Below, one piece after another: positions 8,333-16,211 of a stretch of 64,000 nt of DNA. Position 1 is the stretch's first letter. Every line of letters begins with the position of its first letter. The stretch is taken from assembly GCF_042666875.1 (NCBI RefSeq), contig NZ_JBHTCX010000002.1:411154-475153 (forward strand). The letters run 5' to 3'. This DNA is from Brachybacterium sp042666875 (GTDB lineage Bacteria; Actinomycetota; Actinomycetes; Actinomycetales; Dermabacteraceae). A program made the position numbers and the translations under genes. The notes below the pieces were generated by a model that ran no database searches, had not been told where the DNA came from, and saw only the letters and a list, made by a program, of their open reading frames with translations.

Positions 8333-8911
8333 ATGGAATTCCTTCACCAGCTGTGGACCCAGGTCGGCATCACCGGCTCCGGACTGCTCGGTGTGCTGAT
8401 CTCCACCGCCGTGCTGTACGTGCTCTATGCGCTGATCCTGCAGATCGGGGGCCAGCGGCTGACGGCCAACCCCTCGGTGCTGAGCTTCTCGGTGATGGCG
8501 CTGCTGGGCGCACTGCTCGCCCGCGCCATGCTGGGGGAGTCGCCGACGTTGGCCGGGGGCCTGGTCGCGGTCGCGACCCTGCTCTTGCTCGAGTTCACCC
8601 TGGGGCGGCTGCGCAGCGGGCTGGCGCGCACCTTCGCGCTGCACGGCCCGCAGGCGAGCGTGGTGATGATCCACGGCCACGTGCTGCCGTGGCGGCTGCG
8701 GCATCTCGGCGTCCAGGAGGAGCAGCTGCTGACCCTGCTGCGCCGGGCAGGTCTCCACTGCGTCCAGGACGCGGACCTGGTGATTCTCGAGCCTCGCGGG
8801 GCCCTGACGATCGTGCGCCGCGGCGAGTCCATCGACCGGCGTCTGGTCCAGGACGTCCGCGGAGCCGACAGCATCCCCCGATCCCTCCTGCATGAGGAGA
8901 CCGGGGGATGA
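8333..8911 (+). CDS. DUF421 membrane protein (YetF-like)
   Basis: This 192-aa protein has three N-terminal membrane segments (residues about 15-40, 50-70 and 75-95) and a cytoplasmic domain that carries the DUF421 pattern: a strand with VVMIHGHVLPWRLRHLGVQEEQL, then ALTIVRRG. It contains IGGQRLTANPSVLSFSVMALL where the family has its Arg-rich segment. Function is unknown; homologues are linked to envelope stress and sporulation in Bacillus. ATG 8333 directly abuts GGAGGG, so initiation may be leaderless. Convergent with OsmC. Confidence 0.8.
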   Translation: MEFLHQLWTQVGITGSGLLGVLISTAVLYVLYALILQIGGQRLTANPSVLSFSVMALLGALLARAMLGESPTLAGGLVAVATLLLLEFTLGRLRSGLARTFALHGPQASVVMIHGHVLPWRLRHLGVQEEQLLTLLRRAGLHCVQDADLVILEPRGALTIVRRGESIDRRLVQDVRGADSIPRSLLHEETGG

Positions 8912-8929
8912 GCGGGCTGCGGCCGGCGT

Positions 8930-8991
8930 CTCGGTCAGGCCGGGTTCTCGGTCAGGCCGGGATCGCGGTCAGGCCAGCTTCGCGGTCAGCG
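8930..8991. repeat. 17-bp tandem repeat between convergent genes
   Basis: Units at 8930-8946, 8947-8963 and 8964-8980 plus a partial one to 8991 share CGGTCAGGCC. The last copies coincide with the final codons of the OsmC gene, so the array looks like local duplication of that gene's 3' end. Confidence 0.7.
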
Positions 8992-9406
8992 TGATGTCGA
9001 CGCCGGAGAGCGCCTGGGAGACGGGGCAGTTCTTCTTCGCGTCCTCGGCGAGGCGCTGGAAGTCGGCGTCCTCGAGGCCGGGCACCTCGGCGGTGACCGT
9101 CAGCTCGATGCCGAGGATGCCGCCCTCGCCGACGTTGAAGGAGACCGCCGCGGAGGTCTCGACCGTGGTGGGCGGGGTCCCGTTCTCGCCGAGGCCGTTG
9201 GTCAGCGCCATCGCGAAGCAGGTCGCGTGAGCGGCGCCGATGAGCTCCTCGGGCGAGGTGGTGCCCTGCCCGCTCTCCTCGGCGCGGGCCTTCCAGTTCA
9301 CCGGGAAGCTGCCCAGCTGCGAGGTCTCGAGGGTGGTGGTGCCGTTGCCGGAGGGCAGGTCCCCCTGCCAGGTGGTGCTCGCCGTGCTGATGATCGTGTT
9401 CGGCAT
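8969..9406 (-). CDS. OsmC-family peroxiredoxin
   Basis: This 145-aa thiol peroxidase of the OsmC/Ohr superfamily detoxifies organic hydroperoxides. It carries the two family cysteines in AAHATCFAMALT and KKNCPVSQAL, and the N-terminal STTWQGDLPSGNGTTTLET strand pair typical of OsmC rather than Ohr. ATG 9406 is preceded by GGAGGAGAA. Convergent with DUF421, with a 17-bp repeat array over its 3' end. Confidence 0.92.
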   Translation of the reverse strand: MPNTIISTASTTWQGDLPSGNGTTTLETSQLGSFPVNWKARAEESGQGTTSPEELIGAAHATCFAMALTNGLGENGTPPTTVETSAAVSFNVGEGGILGIELTVTAEVPGLEDADFQRLAEDAKKNCPVSQALSGVDITLTAKLA

Positions 9407-9635
9407 GTCTTCTCCTCCATCAGACGTCGCCATCACGTGCGTGAGGGCGTGCATCGCCCACGCTAGCGCCGTCCGCCGGACGCGTCGATGGCCCTGGTGA
9501 TGGCTCCGGGGCCCGATCCGGACGGCGATGTCGCGGACCACCCGGTCGAGGTTCGCCCGTCGATCTTGACGCTCCCTGCCGCGCGGACGACCGTGGTGTG
9601 CACCACAGGGCGAGCAGACGAGGAGGCGATCGGAC

Positions 9636-9971
9636 ATGGCCGAATCCGTCGTCGACGAGGAGCTGTGGCAGGAGTTCCACAGCCTGGTGAACATGACCTC
9701 CGCGGAGCTGCGCGAGTGGCTCGCCACGGAAGGCGCCGGCGAGAGCACGGAGACGTTCCCCGACCAGGCCGGCCGGCCGCTCTCGCGCGGCGTGCTGGAT
9801 GTGCTCGGCAAGCGTCGCACCGACCTCACCGGCGAGGACGCGGACATCATGCGACGCACCGTCGAGACCATCCGCACCCAGCGCGGAGAGGATCCCGAAC
9901 CCACTGCGGGCGACGACGGCTGGCGGCGCGGGCTGATGTCGATCGGCCACGATCCGCTGAAGCCTCTCTGA
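9636..9971 (+). CDS. DUF3140 protein
   Basis: This 111-aa protein matches DUF3140, found mostly in actinobacteria: LWQEFHSLVNMTSAELREWL, then GRRI-like LGKRRTDLTGEDADIMRRTV and the C-terminal WRRGLMSIGHDPLK. The W..F...VNMT..EL..WL pattern is characteristic. Function unknown; it often lies with stress or DNA-protection genes. A short gap of 71 bases separates it from the next gene, which suggests a common stress-related operon. Confidence 0.85.
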   Translation: MAESVVDEELWQEFHSLVNMTSAELREWLATEGAGESTETFPDQAGRPLSRGVLDVLGKRRTDLTGEDADIMRRTVETIRTQRGEDPEPTAGDDGWRRGLMSIGHDPLKPL

Positions 9972-10042
9972 CCCGTCCGACTCCGACCCGTCCGAAGCGC
10001 ACCTTCCCCCTGCACCACGAACCACCCTCGAGGAGGAGACCC

Positions 10043-10321
10043 ATGGCATCGCAGAGCATCACCACCACCGACCACGGCGAGATCCGCCGGTGGGTCGAGC
10101 AGCACGACGGCACCCCGGCCGGGGTCAAGGGCACCGGCGACTCCGGTGACGTCGGCGTGCTGCGCATCGACTTCCCCGGCGGGACCGGTGAGGAGCAGCT
10201 GGAGCACGTCAGCTGGGACGACTGGTTCGCGAAGTTCGACCAGCAGAACCTCGCCTTCCTGTATCAGCAGGAGCAGGCCGACGGCGAGGACAGCACCTTC
10301 TTCAAGCTGGTTTCGCGATGA
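10043..10321 (+). CDS. Small conserved protein often mislabelled 'glucan branching enzyme'
   Basis: This 92-aa protein matches a compact family with GEIRRWVEQHDGTPAGVKGT, VGVLRIDFPGG and SWDDWFAKFDQQNLAFLYQ. Databases sometimes name it 1,4-alpha-glucan branching enzyme without support, as it is far too short. ATG 10043 follows AGGAGGAGA. The last bases overlap the SDR start (ATGA), so it is translationally coupled to that oxidoreductase. Function unknown. Confidence 0.8.
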   Translation: MASQSITTTDHGEIRRWVEQHDGTPAGVKGTGDSGDVGVLRIDFPGGTGEEQLEHVSWDDWFAKFDQQNLAFLYQQEQADGEDSTFFKLVSR

Positions 10322-11151
10322 GCGCGACCCCGGCGCCGACGGGCGGCTCCGCCGCCTTCGAGCCGCGCCGCGCCATCGTCACCGGATCGGACTCCGGCAT
10401 CGGCCGGGCCACCGCGGTGGCCCTGGCCGGCCCGGATCGTCAGGTCGGCATCACCTGGCACCAGGACGAGGAGGGCGCCCAGGGCACCGCTCGGGAGGTC
10501 GAGGCCGCCGGGGCCGTGGCCCACGTGCGCCGTCTGGACCTCTCCGACCCCGCCGCCGGAGCCGCGGTCGTCGATGACCTGGCGACGACCATGGGCGGGG
10601 TGGACACCCTGGTCATGAGCTCCGGCACCGGCACCTCGCAGCTGCTGCTGAACATGGATCTGGAGACCTGGCGCCACGTCGTCGCCGTCGACCTCGACGG
10701 GGCGTTCAGCTGCCTCCAGGCCGCCGCCCGCCGCATGGTCGAGGCCGGCAGCGGCGGCCGGATCATCGCCATCACCTCCGTGCACGAGCACGCCCCGCGC
10801 GTGGGCGCGGGCCCGTACTGCGCGGCCAAGGGCGGGCTCGGCCTGCTGGTCAAGGTGGCCGCGCTCGAGCTGGCCGAGCACGGCATCACGGTCAATGCGG
10901 TCGCCCCCGGGGAGATCGCCACGGAGATGACCGGACAGGAGGACGAGAGCGTGCTCGAGGACAAGCACCGCCCCGGCATCCCCGTCTCCCGCCCGGGCGA
11001 CGCCCGGGAGATCGCGGCCACCGTGGCCTTCCTCGCCGGACCCGACGCCGGCTATGTCACGGGCCAGTCCTGGGTGGTCGACGGCGGGATGCTCACCATG
11101 GGGCCGATGGCCGGCTCCCACCTGCAGGGCGACGACTGGCGCCGCCCCTGA
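10318..11151 (+). CDS. Short-chain dehydrogenase/reductase
   Basis: This 277-aa SDR has the Rossmann cofactor loop TGSDSGIGRA (TGxxxGxG), catalytic Ser in AITSVHEHAP, the YxxxK motif in PYCAAKGGLG, and a C-terminal GQSWVVDGGM. It belongs to the glucose-dehydrogenase/FabG-like classical group; the substrate cannot be inferred. It is coupled to the preceding small gene and converges with the purine permease. Confidence 0.93.
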   Translation: MSATPAPTGGSAAFEPRRAIVTGSDSGIGRATAVALAGPDRQVGITWHQDEEGAQGTAREVEAAGAVAHVRRLDLSDPAAGAAVVDDLATTMGGVDTLVMSSGTGTSQLLLNMDLETWRHVVAVDLDGAFSCLQAAARRMVEAGSGGRIIAITSVHEHAPRVGAGPYCAAKGGLGLLVKVAALELAEHGITVNAVAPGEIATEMTGQEDESVLEDKHRPGIPVSRPGDAREIAATVAFLAGPDAGYVTGQSWVVDGGMLTMGPMAGSHLQGDDWRRP

Positions 11152-11205
11152 GGCGACCACCGCCCCGTGCGGGCGCGGCCCCGTCCGAGCGCGGCCCGCT
11201 CCAGC

Positions 11206-13173
11206 TCACTGCAGCGAGTCGAACTTCCGGGCCCAGGCGGTGCCGACAGGGTTGGCGTCGGCGACCATGATGCCGAAACGGTCCCCGGCGATCTCGACGA
11301 CCTCCGTCAGGGCGACGCGGCGCTCCTGCTCGCGCGAATGGTCCAGGCGGCGCACGCCGTCCTCGATGATCTGGCGGAACGAGTCGGTGCGGCCCAGGAA
11401 CGCCACGAACGGCAGACCGAACCGCTCCTCGTAGCGGGCCGAGAGCTCGCGGACCTCCTCGACGTCCCCGTCGGAGAGGTTCTCCAGGGCGAAGGAGCCG
11501 ACGTCCTGACTGATGGCGCCGGCCTCCTCCTCGTCGGCCGTGACCAGCGTGGCCATGTCCGGATAGGCGGCCACCAGGGCGTCCTGCTCCTCGCGGCCGG
11601 CCGTCAGCACGGCGTCCTCGAGGGCGGCGCGCAGCGCCGGGGCATCGGCGAAGGGGCGGGACTCCCAGGCCCGCTCCAGCGGCCAGGTCGCGCCGTTGAA
11701 CAGCGAGGCGAACGTGGCCACGAACGCCTCGCGGTCCATGTCGTTGACGTCCTCGATCCCGATCCGCTCGCCGGCGGCGGTGGTGGCGACGTTCGAGCCG
11801 TGCTGGGGCCCGAGGTGGAAGAACAGCAGGTTCAGCACGATCGCGGTGATCGCGCCGACGCTCACGCCGGAGGAGACGAAGGTCTGCGCCCAGGTGGGGA
11901 ACACGGCGGCCACATCGGGCTTGAAGCTGACCAGCATCGCCAGGCCCAGGGAGGTGCCGACGATGACCGAGTTGCGGTTGTCGGTGAGGTCGACTTTCGA
12001 CAGGGTCTGGATGCCGACGAGGGCCACCGAGGCGAACAGCGCCAGCGACGCCCCGCCGAGCACGGGGGCCGGGATCGCCTCGACCACGGCGCCGGCCTTC
12101 GGCAGCACGCCCAGGACGATCATGAGCACGCCTGCCCCGGCGACCACCCAGCGGGACTTCACGCGGGTCAGCCGCACCAGGCCGATGTTCTGGGCGAAGC
12201 AGGTGTAGGGGAAGGAGTTCAGGATCCCGCCCAGCAGGGTCGAGGCGCCGTCTGCCCGCAGCGCCGCGCTGATGCTGCGCGGGCGGATCCGCTTGCCGAC
12301 GATCTCCCCGGCGGCGAACACGTCCCCGGTGGTCTCGACCATGGTGATGAGCATGACGATGATCATCGAGAGGATCGCGGTCAGCGAGAAGGTGGGGACG
12401 CCGAAGTAGAAGGGCGTGGTGACGCCGAAGGCGGAGGCCTCGGTGACGCCGCTGAAGGAGGTGTCGCCCAGCAGCAGTGCGACCGCGGTGCCGATCACCA
12501 GGCCCAGCAGCACCGCGATGGTGCCCAGGAAGCCGCGGAAGAAGCGTTGGACCAGCACGATGATCGCCAGGGTGCCCAGGGCGTAGAGCACGTCGCGGGT
12601 GGCGGGGACCCCGTCGGCCTGGTTGGTGATGTCCCCGGCGGAGACGCCGAGCAGGGTGATGCCCATCGTGGTCAGCACGGTGCCGATCACCACCGGCGGG
12701 AAGAACCGCAGGATCTTCGCGAAGTACGGCGCGGCCAGGAAGGTGAACAGGCCCGCGACGATGATCGACCCGTAGATCATCGGCAGCCCCTCGGCGCCGC
12801 CCTCCCCACCGGTCGCGGCCAGGCCGATCGCGATGATGGGGCTGACCGCCGTGGTCGTCACGCCCTGGATGATCGGCAGGCGCACCCCGATCTTCCAGAA
12901 GCCCACCGACTGGATCAGCGTCGCGATGCCGCAGGTGAACAGGTCGGCGTTGATGAGGTGGATGGTCTGCTCGGCCGTCAGGCCCAGCCCGGAGGCGATC
13001 AGCAGCGGCACGATCACCGCGCCGGCGTAGAAGGCCAGCACGTGCTGGACGGAGAGCACGGCGAGGCGGCCGGGCGCAGGGACCTGGTCGACGGGATGCC
13101 GGCGAGGAGAGGCGGGGGCCGCGGTGGCGGAGGCCGAGCCGAAGCCGGAAGCGGAGGCGGGGTCGGGCGTCAT
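11206..13173 (-). CDS. NCS2 purine permease fused to an OHCU-decarboxylase-like domain
   Basis: This 655-aa two-part protein joins a transporter to an enzyme-like domain. Residues about 30-470 form a nucleobase:cation symporter-2 permease of the urate/xanthine type: HVLAFYAGAVIVPLLIASG, the TTMGITLLGVS helix and the motif region FAAGEIVGKRIRPRSISAALRADG. Residues about 490-655 match 2-oxo-4-hydroxy-4-carboxy-5-ureidoimidazoline (OHCU) decarboxylase, a urate-breakdown enzyme. However, the catalytic His of the family's HPD motif is Tyr here (VAAYPDMATL), and the S..EQ glutamate appears replaced (ISQDVGS), so activity is doubtful. ATG 13173 gives a normal permease N-terminus. Confidence 0.88.
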   Translation of the reverse strand: MTPDPASASGFGSASATAAPASPRRHPVDQVPAPGRLAVLSVQHVLAFYAGAVIVPLLIASGLGLTAEQTIHLINADLFTCGIATLIQSVGFWKIGVRLPIIQGVTTTAVSPIIAIGLAATGGEGGAEGLPMIYGSIIVAGLFTFLAAPYFAKILRFFPPVVIGTVLTTMGITLLGVSAGDITNQADGVPATRDVLYALGTLAIIVLVQRFFRGFLGTIAVLLGLVIGTAVALLLGDTSFSGVTEASAFGVTTPFYFGVPTFSLTAILSMIIVMLITMVETTGDVFAAGEIVGKRIRPRSISAALRADGASTLLGGILNSFPYTCFAQNIGLVRLTRVKSRWVVAGAGVLMIVLGVLPKAGAVVEAIPAPVLGGASLALFASVALVGIQTLSKVDLTDNRNSVIVGTSLGLAMLVSFKPDVAAVFPTWAQTFVSSGVSVGAITAIVLNLLFFHLGPQHGSNVATTAAGERIGIEDVNDMDREAFVATFASLFNGATWPLERAWESRPFADAPALRAALEDAVLTAGREEQDALVAAYPDMATLVTADEEEAGAISQDVGSFALENLSDGDVEEVRELSARYEERFGLPFVAFLGRTDSFRQIIEDGVRRLDHSREQERRVALTEVVEIAGDRFGIMVADANPVGTAWARKFDSLQ

Positions 13174-13234
13174 GGAGCTGTCCTTGCGGGTCCTGGGCGA
13201 GGGAGCGGCCGACGGGGCGATCGGGCCGCGCACC

Positions 13235-13267
13235 AGAGTAGGGCCCCGGCGTGATCTCCGGATCACG
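13235..13267 (-). promoter_or_regulatory. Promoter (-10) and palindromic operator of the permease gene
   Basis: Reading the minus strand, TACTCT (13240 to 13235) is a good -10. The inverted repeat CGTGATC-N4-GATCACG (13250-13267) covers the expected -35 position. This suggests repression by a dimeric regulator, possibly one sensing a purine. It also lies about 40 bases before the divergent MFS gene. Confidence 0.45.
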
Positions 13268-13306
13268 TGCTGGCCGTGGCCGGGCCCGAACCTGTAGGAC
13301 GGTGCG

Positions 13307-14629
13307 GTGAGCACCACCCCGTCGGATCCCGCCCCCACCTCCTCGACGACCTCCGCCGGAGCCTCCCCGGAAGCCGCTGCGCCTGACTCTCCGGCCGGGC
13401 CGTCCGGGCCTGCTGGGCCGGCTTCGGCCCGCGCCACGCGCGCCACCGCCGTCGGCGGCCTCCTCGCCGTCCTCGCCGTGAGCGTGGTCGCGCTGAACCT
13501 CCGTCCCGGCGCCAGCTCGCTGGGACCGCTGATGGGCGACGTCGAGGCCGCCTACGACCAGGGCGCGACCGCCTCCGGGCTGCTGACCGCGCTGCCCTGC
13601 CTCGCCTTCGGCGTCTTCGGAGCCCTCGCCGTGCCCATCTCGCGCGTGCTGGGCCTGACCGGAACGGTCGTGGCCTCCTTCGTGCTGGCCACCCTCGGCC
13701 TGCTGCTGCGGCCGACGGTCGATGCCTTCGCCCTGTTCCTGATCCTGTCGCTGCTGGCCCTGGTGGGCCCGGCGCTGGGCAACGTGGTGGTGCCCGCGTG
13801 GATCAAGCAGCACGGGGCCGCGCGCACGGTGACGCTGCTGACGCTGTACAGCATGATGCTCGCGCTCGGCGGGGCGGCCGGAGCGGGCCTGTCCGTGCCG
13901 CTGGCCGGTCCCGGCGCCGAGGGCTGGCGCGAGTCCCTGCAGTTCTGGGGCATGCTCGCCGCGGTGCCCGTGCTGATCTGGGTGCTCGTCCTGGTCCGCA
14001 CCGGGCACGACTTCCCGCCGCCGTCACCGGCGGGCGAGCTGCGCGGTTCCCTGTTGCGCTCGCCGACGGCCATCGCCCTGACCGTCATGTTCGGCCTGCA
14101 GTCCACGAACGTCTACACCCAGTTCGGGTTCCTGCCGCAGGTGCTGACGTCGGCCGGGATCTCCCCGATGAGAGCGGGCGTGATCATGGCGGTGGTCCTG
14201 GCGTGGGGCGTCGTCGGCGGCCTGGTGATGCCCGTGGTGGTCGACCGCTCCCGGCACCTGCCGTGGATCGCGGCCGGCTTCGGCGCGCTGACCGCGATCG
14301 GTTATCTCGGGCTGTGGCTGGCGCCGACCGTGAGCCCGCTGCTGTGGGCCTGCGTGCTGGGGGTGGGCGGTTTCGCCTTCCCGACGGTGCTGACCCTGAT
14401 CCCCCTGCGCAGCCGGTCCCCGCTGGTGACCGCGCGGCTGTCCGGCATGGTCCAGCCCTACGGCTACATCCTCGCCGCGATCGGGCCGATCATCGCGGGC
14501 GCGCTGCTCGATGCCACCGGCTCGATCCCCGCGCTGCTGGCGATGATGGCTGCCAGCGGCGTGCTGCTGGGCGTGGTCGGCCACCGCGCCGCCCGGCCCC
14601 GGATGGTCGACGACGAGATCTCCGCCTGA
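13307..14629 (+). CDS. MFS transporter, CynX/NimT type
   Basis: This 440-aa protein has an Ala/Pro/Ser-rich cytoplasmic N-terminus of about 45 residues followed by 12 hydrophobic segments. The first helix contains VVALNLRPGASSLGPLM, the RP.....GP pattern of the CynX/NimT (cyanate/2-nitroimidazole) group, and helix 2 has TALPCLAFGVFGALAVP. Substrates in this group are diverse, so the cargo is unknown. GTG 13307 has no clear ribosome-binding site. Divergent from the purine permease with a shared control region. Confidence 0.87.
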   Translation: MSTTPSDPAPTSSTTSAGASPEAAAPDSPAGPSGPAGPASARATRATAVGGLLAVLAVSVVALNLRPGASSLGPLMGDVEAAYDQGATASGLLTALPCLAFGVFGALAVPISRVLGLTGTVVASFVLATLGLLLRPTVDAFALFLILSLLALVGPALGNVVVPAWIKQHGAARTVTLLTLYSMMLALGGAAGAGLSVPLAGPGAEGWRESLQFWGMLAAVPVLIWVLVLVRTGHDFPPPSPAGELRGSLLRSPTAIALTVMFGLQSTNVYTQFGFLPQVLTSAGISPMRAGVIMAVVLAWGVVGGLVMPVVVDRSRHLPWIAAGFGALTAIGYLGLWLAPTVSPLLWACVLGVGGFAFPTVLTLIPLRSRSPLVTARLSGMVQPYGYILAAIGPIIAGALLDATGSIPALLAMMAASGVLLGVVGHRAARPRMVDDEISA

Positions 14630-14703
14630 GAGCTGCCCGAGCGCAGCGGATCAGCGCCGGTCAGAACCTGAGCATCCGCCGTTTTCGTGACAGGATGCCT
14701 CCC

Positions 14704-15561
14704 ATGAGCATCGTCCGTGCGCTGCGCATCCTCGCCTCCCAGCGGCCCACCCTGCCCCCGCGCGCCGTCGCGGCCCCTGCCCGGGTCCAGCGGCGCAAGC
14801 ACCAGGGCGTGCCCGTGACCTGGATCGACGCCGACCGTGCCGCGGCCTCGACCATCGTGCACCTGCACGGCGGCGGCCACCTGTACGGCGAGAGCCCGAA
14901 CCACTGGGGCTGGCTGGAGGAGGTCGGCCGGCGTGCCGGCGCGGCCACCGCGATGGTGCACTTCCGGTTGCCTCCGCGGTACCCCTTCCCGGCGGCTCTC
15001 GACGACGTCCTCGGCGCGATCGACGCGATGGGCCGGGAGTCGCTGCTGCGTCCGGGCCGCTGGGCGCTCTCGGGCGACAGCGCCGGGGGCGGGCTCGCGC
15101 TCGCGGCCGCCCACTCGCTGATCCACGCCGGCGCGGATGCCCCGGCTCTGCTGCTGCTGGAATCCCCGTGGGCGGACCTCACTCCCACCGCTCGCCGGCC
15201 CGCGGGCACGGAGGGCGCTGAGGACGGACACGACGACGAGCACGCTGCGGACCTGCGCACCGCCGTCCGGCTGTACGCCCGCGGCGTGCCCCCGGAGGAC
15301 CCGCGCATCAGCCCGCTGCACGGAGAGCTCGGCGCACTGCCGCCGGTCCACCTGGTCACCGGCGCCGAGGACTACCTGGTCGAGGACTCACGGCGTCTGC
15401 ACGCCGCGATCACCGACGCCGGCGGCACCGCGACCTACCTCGAGATCCCCGGCGCCGGCCACGACCCGGCCATCCACGGCGACGGCCCCGCCGCGCAGAC
15501 CGGACGCCGCTCGCAGATCGAGGCCGCCCACGCCTGCCTGAGGCACCCCGCCGCCACCTGA
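14704..15561 (+). CDS. Alpha/beta hydrolase, hormone-sensitive-lipase family
   Basis: This 285-aa probable esterase has the HSL oxyanion motif HGGGHLYG, nucleophile elbow GDSAGGG, acid in TGAEDYLVED and catalytic His in GAGHDPAIHG, giving a complete Ser-Asp-His triad. HSL-family enzymes hydrolyse short acyl esters. No signal peptide is visible, so it is cytoplasmic. ATG 14704 is used; an in-frame ATG 9 bases upstream is an alternative, and CAGGAT upstream could be a -10 for a leaderless message. Confidence 0.9.
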   Translation: MSIVRALRILASQRPTLPPRAVAAPARVQRRKHQGVPVTWIDADRAAASTIVHLHGGGHLYGESPNHWGWLEEVGRRAGAATAMVHFRLPPRYPFPAALDDVLGAIDAMGRESLLRPGRWALSGDSAGGGLALAAAHSLIHAGADAPALLLLESPWADLTPTARRPAGTEGAEDGHDDEHAADLRTAVRLYARGVPPEDPRISPLHGELGALPPVHLVTGAEDYLVEDSRRLHAAITDAGGTATYLEIPGAGHDPAIHGDGPAAQTGRRSQIEAAHACLRHPAAT

Positions 15562-15583
15562 GGTACGCGCTAACCTGGTGCCC

Positions 15584-16162
15584 ATGACGCGAGGCGACCA
15601 CTTGGTAGATGACCATGTGACCTGGGACGGCAGCTCGAGAGCCGTCGCCATGATCCGAGATCTGGTGACGCCGCACAGCTCCGAGGGCACCCTGCGCATC
15701 GTCGTCCAGCAGGTGACCGTGCGCGAGCAGGGGCGCGAGAGCGGGATCCACGAGGTCATCGACGCGATCACCGACGTCGGCGGGAATCTGGTCTCGATCC
15801 CGCTGAACGCCTCCGTGCGCGAGGACGAGCCCACCTCCGCGCGCCTCGATGCGGCGATCGAGCGGCTGCGCGCCGACATCGCCGCGGATCTCGCCGTCGC
15901 CGTCGACAGCCTCGAGGTCGTCCTGGACGGCGACGGCGCCCACCAGGTGCGGGTGGCCTTCGCGGTCGAGGTCTCCGCCGGGGAGCTGACGACGCGCAGC
16001 GCCCACCCCGCACTGCACGACGGCACGCACCACATCGTCCACCACGCGCCCGCGCTCGAAGAGCTGCGCGACCGGCTGGCCGGTCCTCCGCCCGGCCCGC
16101 TGCGCCGTGCGCTCGAGGCGGTTCGCGGCTGGACGCGTGCCCGGGTGCCCAGGGTGCGCTGA
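15584..16162 (+). CDS. Hypothetical protein
   Basis: This 192-aa soluble protein is not recognised. It alternates helices and strands (EGTLRIVVQQVTVREQ, ARLDAAIERLRADIAADLAV, SLEVVLDGDGAHQVRVAF) and has a His-rich stretch HPALHDGTHHIVHHAP near residue 150 and a basic C-terminus. ATG 15584 is preferred over GTG 15578 because TAACCT (15571-15576) is a good -10 seven bases before the ATG, suggesting a leaderless message. Convergent with the AlkP-superfamily gene. Confidence 0.75.
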   Translation: MTRGDHLVDDHVTWDGSSRAVAMIRDLVTPHSSEGTLRIVVQQVTVREQGRESGIHEVIDAITDVGGNLVSIPLNASVREDEPTSARLDAAIERLRADIAADLAVAVDSLEVVLDGDGAHQVRVAFAVEVSAGELTTRSAHPALHDGTHHIVHHAPALEELRDRLAGPPPGPLRRALEAVRGWTRARVPRVR

Positions 16163-16211
16163 GGCCCGACGACGGCTCGGGCAGGCGCCGCGGAGAACCG
16201 GGGTCCGGTCC

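Noticed and set aside
11093..14008. 971-codon open frame on the minus strand
   Set aside because: Low-complexity Arg/Gly/His product overlapping the permease in another frame; no start or domain.
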